Shown: positions 26,473 through 35,600, counted from the stretch's first letter. The stretch: DNA of 64,000 nucleotides from Fluviirhizobium alvei (GCF_030551875.1 NZ_JAUOZU010000007.1:372001-436000); one strand, 5' to 3'. Made by a program: numbers and translations. The notes: generated from the letters alone by a model not told the origin.

Positions 26473-27762
26473 ATGAAACTGACGAAATTGGTCTCGAGCG
26501 CGCTTCTGGCCGGCATGATGTCCGCCACCGCGTTCCACGGTGCATTCGCAGCCGACGACACCATCAAGATCGGCGTCCTGCATTCGCTGTCCGGTACGAT
26601 GGCGATCTCCGAAACCACCCTCAAGGACGCCATGCTGATGCTCGTCGAAGAGCAGAACAAGAAGGGCGGCGTCCTCGGCAAGAAACTCGAAGCCGTCGTC
26701 GTCGACCCGGCTTCCGATTGGCCGCTGTTCGCCGAAAAGGCGCGCGACCTGATCGAAAAGGACAAGGTTGCCGCCGTGTTCGGTTGCTGGACCTCGTCCT
26801 CGCGCAAGTCGGTCCTGCCGGTGTTCGAAGAGCTGAACTCCATTCTCTTCTATCCGGTCCAGTACGAAGGCGAAGAATCCTCCCGCAACATCTTCTATAC
26901 CGGTGCGGCTCCGAACCAGCAGGCCATTCCGGCCGTCGATTACCTTGCCAACACCGAAGGTGTCGAGCGCTGGGTTCTTGCGGGCACCGACTATGTCTAT
27001 CCGCAGACGACCAACAAGATCCTGAAGGCCTACCTGATGTCCAAGGGCGTCAAGGAAGAGGACATCATGATCAACTACACGCCGTTCGGTCATTCCGACT
27101 GGCAGACGATCGTCTCCGACATCAAGAAGTTCGGCTCGGCCGGCAAGAAGACCGCTGTGGTCTCCACCATCAACGGTGACGCCAACGTACCGTTCTACAA
27201 GGAACTCGCCAACCAGGGCATCAAGGCCGAAGACATTCCGGTCGTCGCCTTCTCGGTCGGCGAAGAAGAGCTCGCCGGCCTCGACACCGGCCCGCTTGTC
27301 GGCCACCTGGCTGCCTGGAACTACTTCCAGTCCGTCGATGCTCCGGTCAATGCCGAGTTCATCAAGACCTGGCATGCCTACACCAAGAACGACAAGCGCG
27401 TGACCAACGACCCGATGGAAGCTGCCTATATTGGCTTCAACGCCTGGGTGAAGGCTGTCGAAGCTGCTGGTACGACCGACACGGATGCCGTTCTCGACTC
27501 GATCATCGGCGTCTCCGTGCCGAACCTCTCGGGCGGCACCTCCACCGTCATGCCGAACCACCACATTACCAAGCCGGTTCTCATCGGCGAAATCCAGGCT
27601 GATGGCCAGTTCGATATCGTCCAGCAGACCCCGTCGGTCGTCGGCGATGAATGGTCCGATTACCTGCCGGACTCCAAGGATCTGATCTCCGATTGGCGCA
27701 AGCCGATGTCGTGCGGCAACTTCAACGTCGTGACCGGCAAGTGCGGCGGCAAGGGCTCCTGA
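26473..27762 (+). CDS. urtA: Urea ABC transporter substrate-binding protein UrtA
   Basis: The periplasmic urea-binding protein of the high-affinity UrtABCDE importer. The 429-residue protein has signal peptide MKLTKLVSSALLAGMMSATAFHGAFA and a branched-chain-type binding fold: DDTIKIGVLHSLSGTMAISE, WTSSSRKSVLPVFEE, LFYPVQYEGEESSRNIFYTGA, NGDANVPFYKELANQG, and NDPMEAAYIGFNAWVKAVE. These blocks are specific to UrtA among amide-binding proteins. ATG 26473 has an AGGGG site. It is the first gene of the urt operon, followed by two stem-loops before urtB. Confidence 0.97.
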   Translation: MKLTKLVSSALLAGMMSATAFHGAFAADDTIKIGVLHSLSGTMAISETTLKDAMLMLVEEQNKKGGVLGKKLEAVVVDPASDWPLFAEKARDLIEKDKVAAVFGCWTSSSRKSVLPVFEELNSILFYPVQYEGEESSRNIFYTGAAPNQQAIPAVDYLANTEGVERWVLAGTDYVYPQTTNKILKAYLMSKGVKEEDIMINYTPFGHSDWQTIVSDIKKFGSAGKKTAVVSTINGDANVPFYKELANQGIKAEDIPVVAFSVGEEELAGLDTGPLVGHLAAWNYFQSVDAPVNAEFIKTWHAYTKNDKRVTNDPMEAAYIGFNAWVKAVEAAGTTDTDAVLDSIIGVSVPNLSGGTSTVMPNHHITKPVLIGEIQADGQFDIVQQTPSVVGDEWSDYLPDSKDLISDWRKPMSCGNFNVVTGKCGGKGS

Positions 27763-27821
27763 TCATCTCAAACCCCATGAGATGACGATCCTGGGAGCGG
27801 GCGGTGATGAACTGCCCGCTC
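27763..27821 (+). other. Two intercistronic stem-loops after urtA
   Basis: TCATCTCA (27763-27770) pairs with TGAGATGA (27778-27785), and GAGCGGGC (27795-27802) pairs with GCCCGCTC (27814-27821). Neither has a long T-run. Such hairpins often protect the binding-protein mRNA and reduce read-through to permease genes; that role is inferred. Confidence 0.55.
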
Positions 27822-28039
27822 TCGTTTCCAAGACCTGACTGACTGGACCCGATATGTTACACCAAGCGTCGATGATAGGAACCGATTGCGCCGGAGCGAT
27901 TTTGGTTTCCGGCGAGGAGAAAACCACAGTCGGACCCAAAGGTCCGGCGCGGATTTTCAACGATGTCCGGAGGGCAAAAACGTCCGGTCCTTCGGATTGG
28001 CCGGACATCCTTCCCCGACTTTGTCGCAATCCTCTACCG

Positions 28040-29743
28040 ATGCCTTTGCATCGCTCTCCGGTCTGCTCCGCGTCGGATGACGGCGTCCGGTCCCACGCAA
28101 TTGCTTCCTATCATCGAGGCTTGGTATTTCGCGCCTTTCAAACCGTCTTTCTGGTATTTGCCCTTCTTTTCGTGCCCTTTATCGCCGCTGCCAGCGCAGC
28201 AGACGATCTTAAGACCCAGATCAACGCTTTAGCCACCGCGAAGCTGCCCGATATGCCGGAGAAGATCGAGGCCCTGGCAGCGACCGGCGATCCCGCCGTC
28301 GTTCCGCTTCTGGAAGCGCTTGCCGAAGGCAATCTTTACTTCCGCAAATCCGATAATTTCGTCTTTCTGACCAAGGCCTCCGGTTCAAATCTCTCGCTTG
28401 TCGACCCGGTATCGGGCGAAACCGTCGGCGAGGAAGCCAAGGGGGCGCTGAGCAAGATCAAGGTCAACAACAATCTCCGCCGAACCATTCGCTCCCTGCT
28501 CGGCGGGCTGACCTTGTTGAGCCCGGACCGCACTGTGCGCCTTTCGGCCGCCGATGCAGTGCTGAAATCTCCGAGCGCCGAAAATCTCGGGTTGCTCGAA
28601 ACAGCCATCGCAAAGGAAACGGATACCGTCGTCAGGATGCGGATGGAAACAGCCCGCGCTGTATCGATCCTCGGCTCCGATCGCATCATCGATGAGAAGC
28701 GCCAGGCCATCGAGATGATCAGCGACAAGATCGGCGGTCGTGACGCGGCCGGTATTCTGATGGGCGCATCCGCAACCATCGATCCTGCACTCAAGGCGGA
28801 TCTCGATGCAGCGATCTCGCGGATCGAAAGCACCCAGCAGCTCTGGGACATGACCCAGAACGTCTGGTACGGCCTGTCGCTGGGTTCGGTGCTTCTGCTC
28901 GCCGCGATCGGTCTCGCCATCACCTTCGGCGTCATGGGCATCATCAACATGGCGCATGGCGAAATGGTCATGCTCGGCGCTTATTCCACCTTCGTGGTGC
29001 AGGATATCATCCGCTCGAATGCACCCAACCTCTTCGACTGGTCACTGGCGATCGCCCTGCCGGTCGCCTTCCTCGTCACTGCCATCGTCGGCCTTGCCAT
29101 CGAGCGCGGCGTGATCCGCTTTCTCTATGGACGTCCACTCGAAACGCTGCTCGCCACCTGGGGCATATCGCTGATCCTCCAGCAGGCGATCCGTTCCATC
29201 TTCGGACCGACAAACCAGGAAGTCGGCAATCCGTCCTGGATGTCGGGTTCCTTCCCGCTCGGCGGCATGACGATTACCTGGAACCGCATGTGGATCGTTG
29301 CATTCTCGCTCTCGGTCTTCTTCGCGCTTCTGTTCCTGATGAAGAAATCCGCCTTCGGCCTGCAGATGCGCGCCGTCACCCAGAACCGTCGCATGGCTTC
29401 CTCGATGGGCATCCGCACACCCTGGGTGGATGCCTTCACCTTCGCGCTCGGCTCCGGCATTGCCGGCATTGCCGGCGTGGCACTGTCCCAGATCGACAAT
29501 GTGTCGCCGAACCTCGGCCAGTCCTACATCATCGACAGTTTCATGGTCGTGGTGTTCGGCGGCGTCGGCAATCTCTGGGGCACATTCGTCGGCGCACTCT
29601 CGCTCGGCATTCTCAACAAGTTCCTCGAACCGACCGTGGGCGCCGTGCTCGGCAAGATTCTCGTTCTGGTTCTCATCATCCTTTTCATCCAGAAGCGCCC
29701 CCGTGGTCTCTTCGCACTCAAGGGAAGGGCGATCGAAGCATGA
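28040..29743 (+). CDS. urtB: Urea ABC transporter permease UrtB
   Basis: An inner-membrane permease of the LivH type for urea. After a signal-like helix (TVFLVFALLFVPFIAAASA) comes a long periplasmic domain of about 200 residues typical of UrtB (LVDPVSGETVG, NNNLRRTIRSLLGGLTLLS). Permease helices then begin at VWYGLSLGSVLLLAAIGLAITFGVMGIINMAHGE. I list the ATG at 28040 (567 residues). A TTG at 28121 gives a standard signal peptide (MVFRAFQTVFLV) and 540 residues, the usual length, so the true start may be there. The frame stays open upstream to 27854 without family-like sequence. The end overlaps urtC by four bases. Confidence 0.93.
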   Translation: MPLHRSPVCSASDDGVRSHAIASYHRGLVFRAFQTVFLVFALLFVPFIAAASAADDLKTQINALATAKLPDMPEKIEALAATGDPAVVPLLEALAEGNLYFRKSDNFVFLTKASGSNLSLVDPVSGETVGEEAKGALSKIKVNNNLRRTIRSLLGGLTLLSPDRTVRLSAADAVLKSPSAENLGLLETAIAKETDTVVRMRMETARAVSILGSDRIIDEKRQAIEMISDKIGGRDAAGILMGASATIDPALKADLDAAISRIESTQQLWDMTQNVWYGLSLGSVLLLAAIGLAITFGVMGIINMAHGEMVMLGAYSTFVVQDIIRSNAPNLFDWSLAIALPVAFLVTAIVGLAIERGVIRFLYGRPLETLLATWGISLILQQAIRSIFGPTNQEVGNPSWMSGSFPLGGMTITWNRMWIVAFSLSVFFALLFLMKKSAFGLQMRAVTQNRRMASSMGIRTPWVDAFTFALGSGIAGIAGVALSQIDNVSPNLGQSYIIDSFMVVVFGGVGNLWGTFVGALSLGILNKFLEPTVGAVLGKILVLVLIILFIQKRPRGLFALKGRAIEA

Positions 29744-30906
29744 TTACCGGCTTTCTTCTTCGCGCACTCGACCGGCGCATCACCATTGCCATCGCCATCA
29801 TCCTCGCCGTGGCCGTGCTGGTGCCCGCTTCCAACCTGCTGCTGCCGACCGATAGCACCTTCCGCATCCCCACCTATGTCATGTCCCTCATGGGCAAGTA
29901 TCTGACCTATGCGCTTCTCGCGCTGACGCTGGACCTGGTCTGGGGCTATTGCGGCATCCTCTCGCTGGGCCACGCGGCCTTCTTCGCGCTGGGCGGCTAT
30001 GCGATGGGCATGTATCTGATGCGCCAGATCGGCCCGCGCGGCGTCTATGGCGACCCGGTCCTGCCCGATTTCATGGTGTTCCTGAACTGGAAGGAACTGC
30101 CCTGGTTCTGGCATGGCATGGATATGTTCTGGTTCGCCATGCTCATGGTTCTCGTCGTGCCCGGCCTGCTCGCCTTCATTTTCGGTTGGTTCGCTTTCCG
30201 CTCTCGCGTCAACGGCGTCTATCTCTCGATCATCACGCAAGCGATGACCTATGCGCTGCTCCTCGCTTTCTTCCGCAACGATATGGGTTTCGGCGGCAAC
30301 AACGGCCTCACCGATTTCAAGGATATTCTCGGCTTCTCGATCCAGGCGGATGGAACGCGTGCGACCCTGTTTGCCATGTCTGCGCTGATGCTGGCGCTCT
30401 GCCTGCTCCTGTCCTCGGCAATCGTCCGCTCGAAATATGGCAAGGTGCTGATCGGCGTCCGCGATGCCGAAAGCCGCACCCGCTTCCTCGGTTATCGGGT
30501 CGAGAACATCAAGCTCTTCACCTTCGTGGTGTCGGCCATGATGGCGGGCATTGCCGGCGCCCTGTTCGTCCCCCAGGTCGGCATCATCAATCCGGGTGAA
30601 TTCGAGCCCGGCAATTCGATCGAAGTCGTCATCTGGACGGCGGTGGGCGGCCGCGGCACGCTTATCGGCCCGATCATCGGTGCGGTGCTCGTCAATGCCG
30701 GCAAGACCTTCTTCACCGGTGCCTTCCCCGAATTCTGGCTGTTTGCGCTGGGCGGACTGTTCGTCCTCGTGACGCTCTTCCTGCCCAAGGGCATCGTCGG
30801 CACCTGGCAGCAGTTCATGGCGCGCCGGAAGGAATATGCCGATGAAGCATCCAAGGAAAAACAGGCGGCATCCCTTGCCGCAGCCGAGCCGGGAGCAGCC
30901 GAATGA
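29740..30906 (+). CDS. urtC: Urea ABC transporter permease UrtC
   Basis: The second permease, LivM type. The 388-residue protein has about ten helices with signature blocks LDLVWGYCGILSLGHAAFFALGGY, GNNGLTDFKDILGF, VLIGVRDAESRTRFLGYRVE and VIWTAVGGRGTLIGPIIGAVLVN. The start ATG lies in the ATGA overlap with urtB, and the end overlaps urtD in the same way. The C-terminus is a charged Lys/Glu/Ala tail. Length and order are normal for UrtABCDE. Confidence 0.97.
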   Translation: MITGFLLRALDRRITIAIAIILAVAVLVPASNLLLPTDSTFRIPTYVMSLMGKYLTYALLALTLDLVWGYCGILSLGHAAFFALGGYAMGMYLMRQIGPRGVYGDPVLPDFMVFLNWKELPWFWHGMDMFWFAMLMVLVVPGLLAFIFGWFAFRSRVNGVYLSIITQAMTYALLLAFFRNDMGFGGNNGLTDFKDILGFSIQADGTRATLFAMSALMLALCLLLSSAIVRSKYGKVLIGVRDAESRTRFLGYRVENIKLFTFVVSAMMAGIAGALFVPQVGIINPGEFEPGNSIEVVIWTAVGGRGTLIGPIIGAVLVNAGKTFFTGAFPEFWLFALGGLFVLVTLFLPKGIVGTWQQFMARRKEYADEASKEKQAASLAAAEPGAAE

Positions 30907-31670
30907 ACAGTGTCGTCAACGCAGATCTCAAGCCGCGCAGCATTCTCTATCTCGATGGCGTATCGGTAGCCTTTGATGGTTTCAAGGCACTGAACTCGCT
31001 CTCCTTCGTCGTCGAACCCGGCGAGCTGCGTGCCATCATCGGCCCGAACGGTGCCGGAAAGACGACGATGATGGATATCATCACCGGCAAGACGCGGCCG
31101 GATTCGGGAGAGGTCTATTTCAATGGCGAAATCGACCTCACGAAAAGGGATGAGGCGGCAATCGCCCAGCTCGGCATCGGCCGCAAGTTCCAGAAGCCCA
31201 CCGTTTTCGAAAGCCATACAGTCTGGGACAATATCGAACTGGCGCTCAACCGCAAACGCGGTGTCTTTGCCACTCTCTTCTACACACTGACAGCCAAGGA
31301 CCGGGCCCGTATCGAGGAAATCCTCGAAACCGTGCGGCTCACCCATCGCAAGGATGATTATGCCGCCAATCTCAGCCACGGCCAGAAACAGTGGCTGGAA
31401 ATCGGCATGCTTCTCGCGCAGGAACCGAAACTCCTGCTGGTCGACGAGCCCGTGGCCGGTATGACCGATGCGGAAACCTCTGAAACCGCGATCCTTCTCA
31501 AGGAGATCGCCAAAACGCGCTCGGTCGTGGTGGTTGAGCATGACATGGGGTTCATCCGCGATCTCGGCGTCAAGGTCACCTGCCTCGCCGAAGGATCGGT
31601 GCTGGCCGAAGGCTCGATCGATTTTGTTTCGAATGACCCAAAAGTCATCGAAAACTATCTGGGACGGTGA
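30903..31670 (+). CDS. urtD: Urea ABC transporter ATPase UrtD
   Basis: The LivG-type ATPase of the urea importer. The 255-residue protein has Walker A GPNGAGKTT, the Q-loop region GIGRKFQKPTVFE, signature motif LSHGQ (LSHGQKQWLEIGM), Walker B LLLVDEP, and the switch histidine in VVVVEHDMGFI. LSHGQ instead of LSGGQ is usual for UrtD. It overlaps urtC by four bases. Unusually, a 172-codon gene separates it from urtE. Confidence 0.97.
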   Translation: MNSVVNADLKPRSILYLDGVSVAFDGFKALNSLSFVVEPGELRAIIGPNGAGKTTMMDIITGKTRPDSGEVYFNGEIDLTKRDEAAIAQLGIGRKFQKPTVFESHTVWDNIELALNRKRGVFATLFYTLTAKDRARIEEILETVRLTHRKDDYAANLSHGQKQWLEIGMLLAQEPKLLLVDEPVAGMTDAETSETAILLKEIAKTRSVVVVEHDMGFIRDLGVKVTCLAEGSVLAEGSIDFVSNDPKVIENYLGR

Positions 31671-31746
31671 GGGAATGAAACTTCAGGCTTGAACGTCACC
31701 ATGAAACCGGTTCCATTGCGCCGGTTGCAACCAGGGAGTTCAAGAT

Positions 31747-32265
31747 ATGCCTTTTATCGGTTTCATATTGGTGGTGGCGGCGGGAGCTGCCGTATGGTGG
31801 TGGCGCCTGAAGATGCTCAAGGAAGTCGGAAGCGAAATGATCGATTCGGTCGAACGCATGCGCGGCGCCTATAAGCGCCGGCAATACCGCAAGGCAGCGG
31901 AAGCAGCTCCACTGACTTCGATCAAGGATCCCGCAATTGCTGCCGTAACCTTTTTTATGGTGCTGGCCGAAGACAAGCCGACGGGTATGGACGAGGCCAG
32001 AACGCTTATCCGATCGCGCATGAACGGTATCATAGCTGCACGTGACATGGACGATGTGCTCGTCTTCGCCGAATGGACAGCGAAACGTGTCGTCAGCCTT
32101 GAAGATCCGGTCCGGCGTTTTCGCGATCTCTGGCTCGCAAACCTGAATTTCGATGAGCGTCGCCAACTGGTCGGCATCGCCGATGAGGTCATCCGCATTG
32201 CGGGCGAACCGACCACAGAACAAAACAATGCCTTGCAGGCCCTCAGGAGGGTCCTGCTGAACTGA
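31747..32265 (+). CDS. Membrane-anchored TerB-like protein between urtD and urtE
   Basis: A 172-residue protein starting MPFIGFILVVAAGAAVWWWRL, one membrane helix at the N-terminus followed by a basic stretch (YKRRQYRKAAEA). The C-terminal part (about 115-170) has the pattern FDERRQLVGIADEVIRIAGEPTTEQNNALQALRRVL, which resembles TerB/DnaJ-like helical domains by its LVGIADEVIRIAGE block. An AGGGAG site precedes the ATG. It has 76 bases upstream and only 10 bases before urtE, so it is co-transcribed with the transporter. It is not one of the five known Urt subunits. Function unknown; a cytoplasmic-facing accessory at the membrane is a guess. Confidence 0.8.
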   Translation: MPFIGFILVVAAGAAVWWWRLKMLKEVGSEMIDSVERMRGAYKRRQYRKAAEAAPLTSIKDPAIAAVTFFMVLAEDKPTGMDEARTLIRSRMNGIIAARDMDDVLVFAEWTAKRVVSLEDPVRRFRDLWLANLNFDERRQLVGIADEVIRIAGEPTTEQNNALQALRRVLLN

Positions 32266-32275
32266 GAGGGAAGCC

Positions 32276-32971
32276 ATGCTGACTGTGGATAACGCCAACC
32301 TGCATTACGGTGCGGCACAAGCGCTGCGCGGAATTTCGATCAAGGCCGAGATGGGCAAGATCACTTGCGTGCTCGGTCGCAACGGTGTCGGCAAGTCCTC
32401 GCTGCTGCGCGCCGTCACCGGTCAGCATCCCTTAAGCGCTGGCAAGATCAGCTTCAACGACACGTTGTTGAACGGCATGGCGCCCTACAATCGAGCCAAG
32501 CTCGGCATCGGCTATGTGCCGCAGGGACGCGAAATCTTTCCGCTTCTGACGGTGAAGGAAAATCTCGAAACCGGCTTTGCGCCGCTCACGCGCAATGAGC
32601 GCAGCATTCCGGATGATATTTTCAGTCTCTTCCCGATCCTGCAAACCATGCTCGGGCGTCGCGGCGGCGATCTTTCCGGCGGCCAGCAGCAGCAACTGGC
32701 CATCGGTCGTGCGCTTGTCACGCGGCCGAAGATCCTGGTGCTCGACGAGCCGACCGAAGGTATCCAGCCCTCGATCATCAAGGATATCGGGCGGGCCATC
32801 CAGTATCTGCGCGACTCCACCGGCATGGCAATTCTGCTTGTGGAACAATATCTTGATTTCTGCCGCGAACTCGCCGACCATGTCTATATCATGGACCGCG
32901 GCGAGATCGTGCATGAAGGGGCTGCCGAAACGCTCGATACGCCGGAAGCGCGCCGTCACCTGACGGTGTGA
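32276..32971 (+). CDS. urtE: Urea ABC transporter ATPase UrtE
   Basis: The LivF-type ATPase of the urea importer. The 231-residue protein has Walker A GRNGVGKSSLLRAV, the block GIGYVPQGREIFPLLTV, signature LSGGQQQQLAIGRAL, Walker B ILVLDEPTEGIQPSI, and H-loop region LLVEQYLDF. The start has an AGAGGGAAGCC site. It runs directly into ureD (GTG/TGA context at 32968-32971), so urea import and hydrolysis are one transcript. Confidence 0.97.
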   Translation: MLTVDNANLHYGAAQALRGISIKAEMGKITCVLGRNGVGKSSLLRAVTGQHPLSAGKISFNDTLLNGMAPYNRAKLGIGYVPQGREIFPLLTVKENLETGFAPLTRNERSIPDDIFSLFPILQTMLGRRGGDLSGGQQQQLAIGRALVTRPKILVLDEPTEGIQPSIIKDIGRAIQYLRDSTGMAILLVEQYLDFCRELADHVYIMDRGEIVHEGAAETLDTPEARRHLTV

Positions 32972-32991
32972 CGCCAACATCAGGATCGCCT

Positions 32992-33819
32992 GTGAACATC
33001 ATGACGACCGCGTCGGCCATCCAGCCGCAACGCACGCGAGGAACGGGGCGGCTGGCGACCAAAAAGGTTGCCGGCAGAACCCGGCTCGACATCTTCTATC
33101 AGGAGGGGGCCGCGAAGATCCGCATGCCCGAATCCTTCGATGGTCGACTGGAAGCCGTCCTGATCAACACATCCGGCGGACTGACCGGCGGCGACCGCGT
33201 AAACTGGCAGGTCGATGCCGGTGCCGGGACCCATGTGACGGTGACGACGCAGGCCTGCGAGCGGGTCTACAAATCCTCCGGCGGCCATGCCGAGGTGAAT
33301 TCCACCCTGTCGGTCGGTGCAGGCGCGACACTCCATTGGCTGCCGCAGGAAACGATCCTGTTCGACCAGGGTGCGCTGCGCCGGAGGCTCGATGTCGAGC
33401 TTGCCGAAGATGCCTGCTTCATCGGGCTCGAGGCCGTGCTTCTGGGCCGCAAGGCGATGGGCGAAACCGTGGCCTCCGGCCAGTTTCGCGATCGCTGGCG
33501 TATCCGCCGGGCTGGGCAGCTGATCCATGCCGAAGAACTGGATCTGTCGGGGGCGATCGATCAGAGGATGGCGTCGCGGGCGACGCTCGCCGGCCACCAG
33601 GCCTTTGCGACCCTGCTCTATTGCGCACCCGACGGTGAGGCCAAACTCGAGAGGATCCGGACACTGGCGCAGGGGCAGATCGCCGGTGCAAGCCATTGGA
33701 AGGACAAGCTCGTGGTGCGGATCATCGCCTCGGAAGGGTTCGAGCTCAGAAAAATCCTGATCCCGATAATTTCGCTCTTGCGAAATGGCGATGCGCCGCC
33801 GAAAGTGTGGCATCTCTGA
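32992..33819 (+). CDS. ureD: Urease accessory protein UreD
   Basis: A scaffold chaperone that binds apo-urease and with UreF and UreG inserts nickel. About 275 residues, with family blocks INTSGGLTGGDRVNWQV, TTQACERVYKS, LHWLPQETILFDQGALRR and FIGLEAVLLGRKAMGE. I chose the GTG at 32992 because AGGA lies six bases upstream. Alternatives are GTG 32968, overlapping the urtE stop, and ATG 33001. It precedes ureA by 83 bases. Confidence 0.96.
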   Translation: MNIMTTASAIQPQRTRGTGRLATKKVAGRTRLDIFYQEGAAKIRMPESFDGRLEAVLINTSGGLTGGDRVNWQVDAGAGTHVTVTTQACERVYKSSGGHAEVNSTLSVGAGATLHWLPQETILFDQGALRRRLDVELAEDACFIGLEAVLLGRKAMGETVASGQFRDRWRIRRAGQLIHAEELDLSGAIDQRMASRATLAGHQAFATLLYCAPDGEAKLERIRTLAQGQIAGASHWKDKLVVRIIASEGFELRKILIPIISLLRNGDAPPKVWHL

Positions 33820-33902
33820 TTGTCAGATCCGATCCCGGGCCGCGCGCCATCGAGAGCGGAACGATTTGAAACCGACCGATTTTCACCCTTGCGGAGCATG
33901 CG

Positions 33903-34205
33903 ATGAACCTCTCCCCCCGCGAAAAAGACAAGCTGCTGATCTCGATGGCCGCGATGGTCGCCCGTCGCAGGCTCGAGCGCGGCGTCAAGCTGAACTACCC
34001 GGAAGCCATTGCGCTGATTTCCGATTTCGTGGTCGAAGGCGCCCGTGACGGTCGTTCGGTGGCCGAACTTATGGAAGCCGGCGCCCATGTCATCACTCGC
34101 GACCAGGTGATGGAGGGCATCGCCGAAATGATCCATGACGTGCAGGTCGAAGCGACCTTCCCCGATGGCACCAAGCTGGTGACCGTTCACGAACCGATCC
34201 GCTGA
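33903..34205 (+). CDS. ureA: Urease gamma subunit UreA
   Basis: The smallest structural subunit of urease, 100 residues. It begins [27 protein letters not shown] and has [59 protein letters not shown], the standard gamma sequence. A GCGGAG site precedes it. It is followed after 10 bases by ureB. Confidence 0.98.
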   Translation: MNLSPREKDKLLISMAAMVARRRLERGVKLNYPEAIALISDFVVEGARDGRSVAELMEAGAHVITRDQVMEGIAEMIHDVQVEATFPDGTKLVTVHEPIR

Positions 34206-34215
34206 GGAGGCAACC

Positions 34216-34521
34216 ATGATTCCCGGTGAACTGATCCCCGCCAAGGGCGAAATCGAACTCAATGCCGGCCTGCCGACGGTGACGATCGATGTCGCCAACA
34301 CAGGTGACCGGCCGATCCAGGTCGGAAGCCATTATCATTTCTTCGAAACCAACAAGGGGCTCGATTTCGACCGCGACAAGGCGCGCGGCATGCGGCTCGA
34401 CATTCCGTCGGGAACCGCCGTCCGTTTCGAGCCCGGCCAGAAGCGTACGGTGACGCTGATCCCGCTTTCGGGCAAGCGCGAGGTCTATGGTTTCCGCCAG
34501 CTGGTGATGGGCAAACTGTGA
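34216..34521 (+). CDS. ureB: Urease beta subunit UreB
   Basis: The 101-residue beta subunit. It starts [18 protein letters not shown] and carries the conserved [21 protein letters not shown] and [33 protein letters not shown]. The ribosome site GAGGAGG is strong. The next gene downstream is not ureC, as in the simplest operons, but a secreted LprI-type protein. Confidence 0.98.
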   Translation: MIPGELIPAKGEIELNAGLPTVTIDVANTGDRPIQVGSHYHFFETNKGLDFDRDKARGMRLDIPSGTAVRFEPGQKRTVTLIPLSGKREVYGFRQLVMGKL

Positions 34522-34541
34522 CACGGATTGGGAGTGCCGGA

Positions 34542-34955
34542 ATGAAATGGACATTGGTTGCCGCTGTTTGGCTAAGCCTTTCGGCGAGCGCTGCGTGGGC
34601 CGAAGAAGCGGCGCCGCTGCTCTGCAAGGATGCGGTCACCGAGGCCGAGATGATCGAATGCGCCCATAACGAGTTCGAGATCGAAGACAAGAAGCTGAAC
34701 GCCCAGTGGGCCGAGACCAAGAAGGCCGTCTCCGAATGGGATGCGGCAATCGAGGACGAGGGATCGCGCGGCGCCGTCAAGGCGCTCTTGAAGTCGCAGC
34801 GTGCCTGGATCGATTATCGTGACGGCCATTGCGATGCCGATGGCTTCTCGGTCTATGGCGGCACGATGCGGCCTTCGGTGATCGAACTCTGCCTTGCAGA
34901 CCTGACGCGCAAGCGGACAGCCGAACTCAAAGATCTGATCGACGGGATCCAGTGA
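34542..34955 (+). CDS. Secreted LprI/DUF1311-family protein (copy 1)
   Basis: A 137-residue exported protein with signal peptide MKWTLVAAVWLSLSASAAWA. The mature part has the LprI pattern: LCKDAVTEAEMIECAHNEFEIEDKKLNAQW, RAWIDYRDGHCDADG, and a final cysteine in IELCLADLTRKRTAELKDLI. Four mature cysteines suggest two disulfides in the periplasm. LprI-type proteins include lysozyme inhibitors, but most members have no known role. The start ATG 34542 follows GGGAG; an upstream GTG at 34518 is in frame. The second copy follows three bases later. Its job in a urease operon is unknown. Confidence 0.85.
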   Translation: MKWTLVAAVWLSLSASAAWAEEAAPLLCKDAVTEAEMIECAHNEFEIEDKKLNAQWAETKKAVSEWDAAIEDEGSRGAVKALLKSQRAWIDYRDGHCDADGFSVYGGTMRPSVIELCLADLTRKRTAELKDLIDGIQ

Positions 34956-34957
34956 CG

Positions 34958-35410
34958 ATGACCAGAAACATCTTGGGGCTTGGGATCGGCAAACTCGGCA
35001 GTGCGGTGGCTCTGCTCATGGCATTGTCGGCAGCCCCCGCTTTTGCCGAGGAAGCGCCCGAAGTCGATTGCGAAAACGCGATGGCGCAGCAGGACATGAA
35101 CTATTGCGCCGAAATGGATTTCGAGAAATCGGATGCCGAACTCAACCGCACCTATAAAAAGGCCATGAAAGCGGCCCGCGATGCCGACAAATCCGCAGCC
35201 GAGATGGGCCCCGACTATGTCGGCGCGGTCGATGCGCTGAAGAAGGCACAGCGTGCCTGGATCGACTATCGCGACGGCCATTGCACCGGCGTCGGCTTTG
35301 AGGCGCGCGGCGGATCGATGGAGCCCATGCTGGTCTCCGGCTGCAAGGACCAGCTCACCCAGGCCCGCACCAAGGAACTGCAGGAACTGATCTCCGGTAC
35401 TGGAAACTGA
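34958..35410 (+). CDS. Secreted LprI/DUF1311-family protein (copy 2)
   Basis: A 150-residue paralogue of the preceding gene, starting two bases after its stop. Signal peptide MTRNILGLGIGKLGSAVALLMALSAAPAFA, then VDCENAMAQQDMNYCAEMDF, AQRAWIDYRDGHCTGVGFEARGG and SGCKDQLTQARTKELQEL. The shared RAWIDYRDGHC block and the same four-cysteine spacing show tandem duplication. The divergence between copies is large, so the duplication is old. It lies 190 bases before the GT29-like gene. Confidence 0.85.
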   Translation: MTRNILGLGIGKLGSAVALLMALSAAPAFAEEAPEVDCENAMAQQDMNYCAEMDFEKSDAELNRTYKKAMKAARDADKSAAEMGPDYVGAVDALKKAQRAWIDYRDGHCTGVGFEARGGSMEPMLVSGCKDQLTQARTKELQELISGTGN

Positions 35411-35600
35411 ACCATGCTCCACCGCTGCGAACAGGACGGGATGACAGATCGGGCTAACGGGCCCGCACTTGTCGTCACGACTGATCGCAAGATAGCGGTA
35501 GGCGACGATTGCCTGCGCTTTCGCCCTTTATCTGAACCCCTCTCCTGCCAACCGCGTATAACCATGAACAAAAACATGGAACCGGTTGGAGAGAGCTGAG

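Noticed and set aside
27822-28039. Possible guanidine (ykkC-type) riboswitch between urtA and urtB
   Set aside because: Only short CCGGAC/GTCCGG repeats are present; the conserved ykkC core sequences are not seen, and the position inside the operon is unusual.
35414-35599. Short plus-strand frame between the second LprI gene and the GT29-like gene
   Set aside because: No convincing ribosome site or family, and its end runs into the leader of the next gene.
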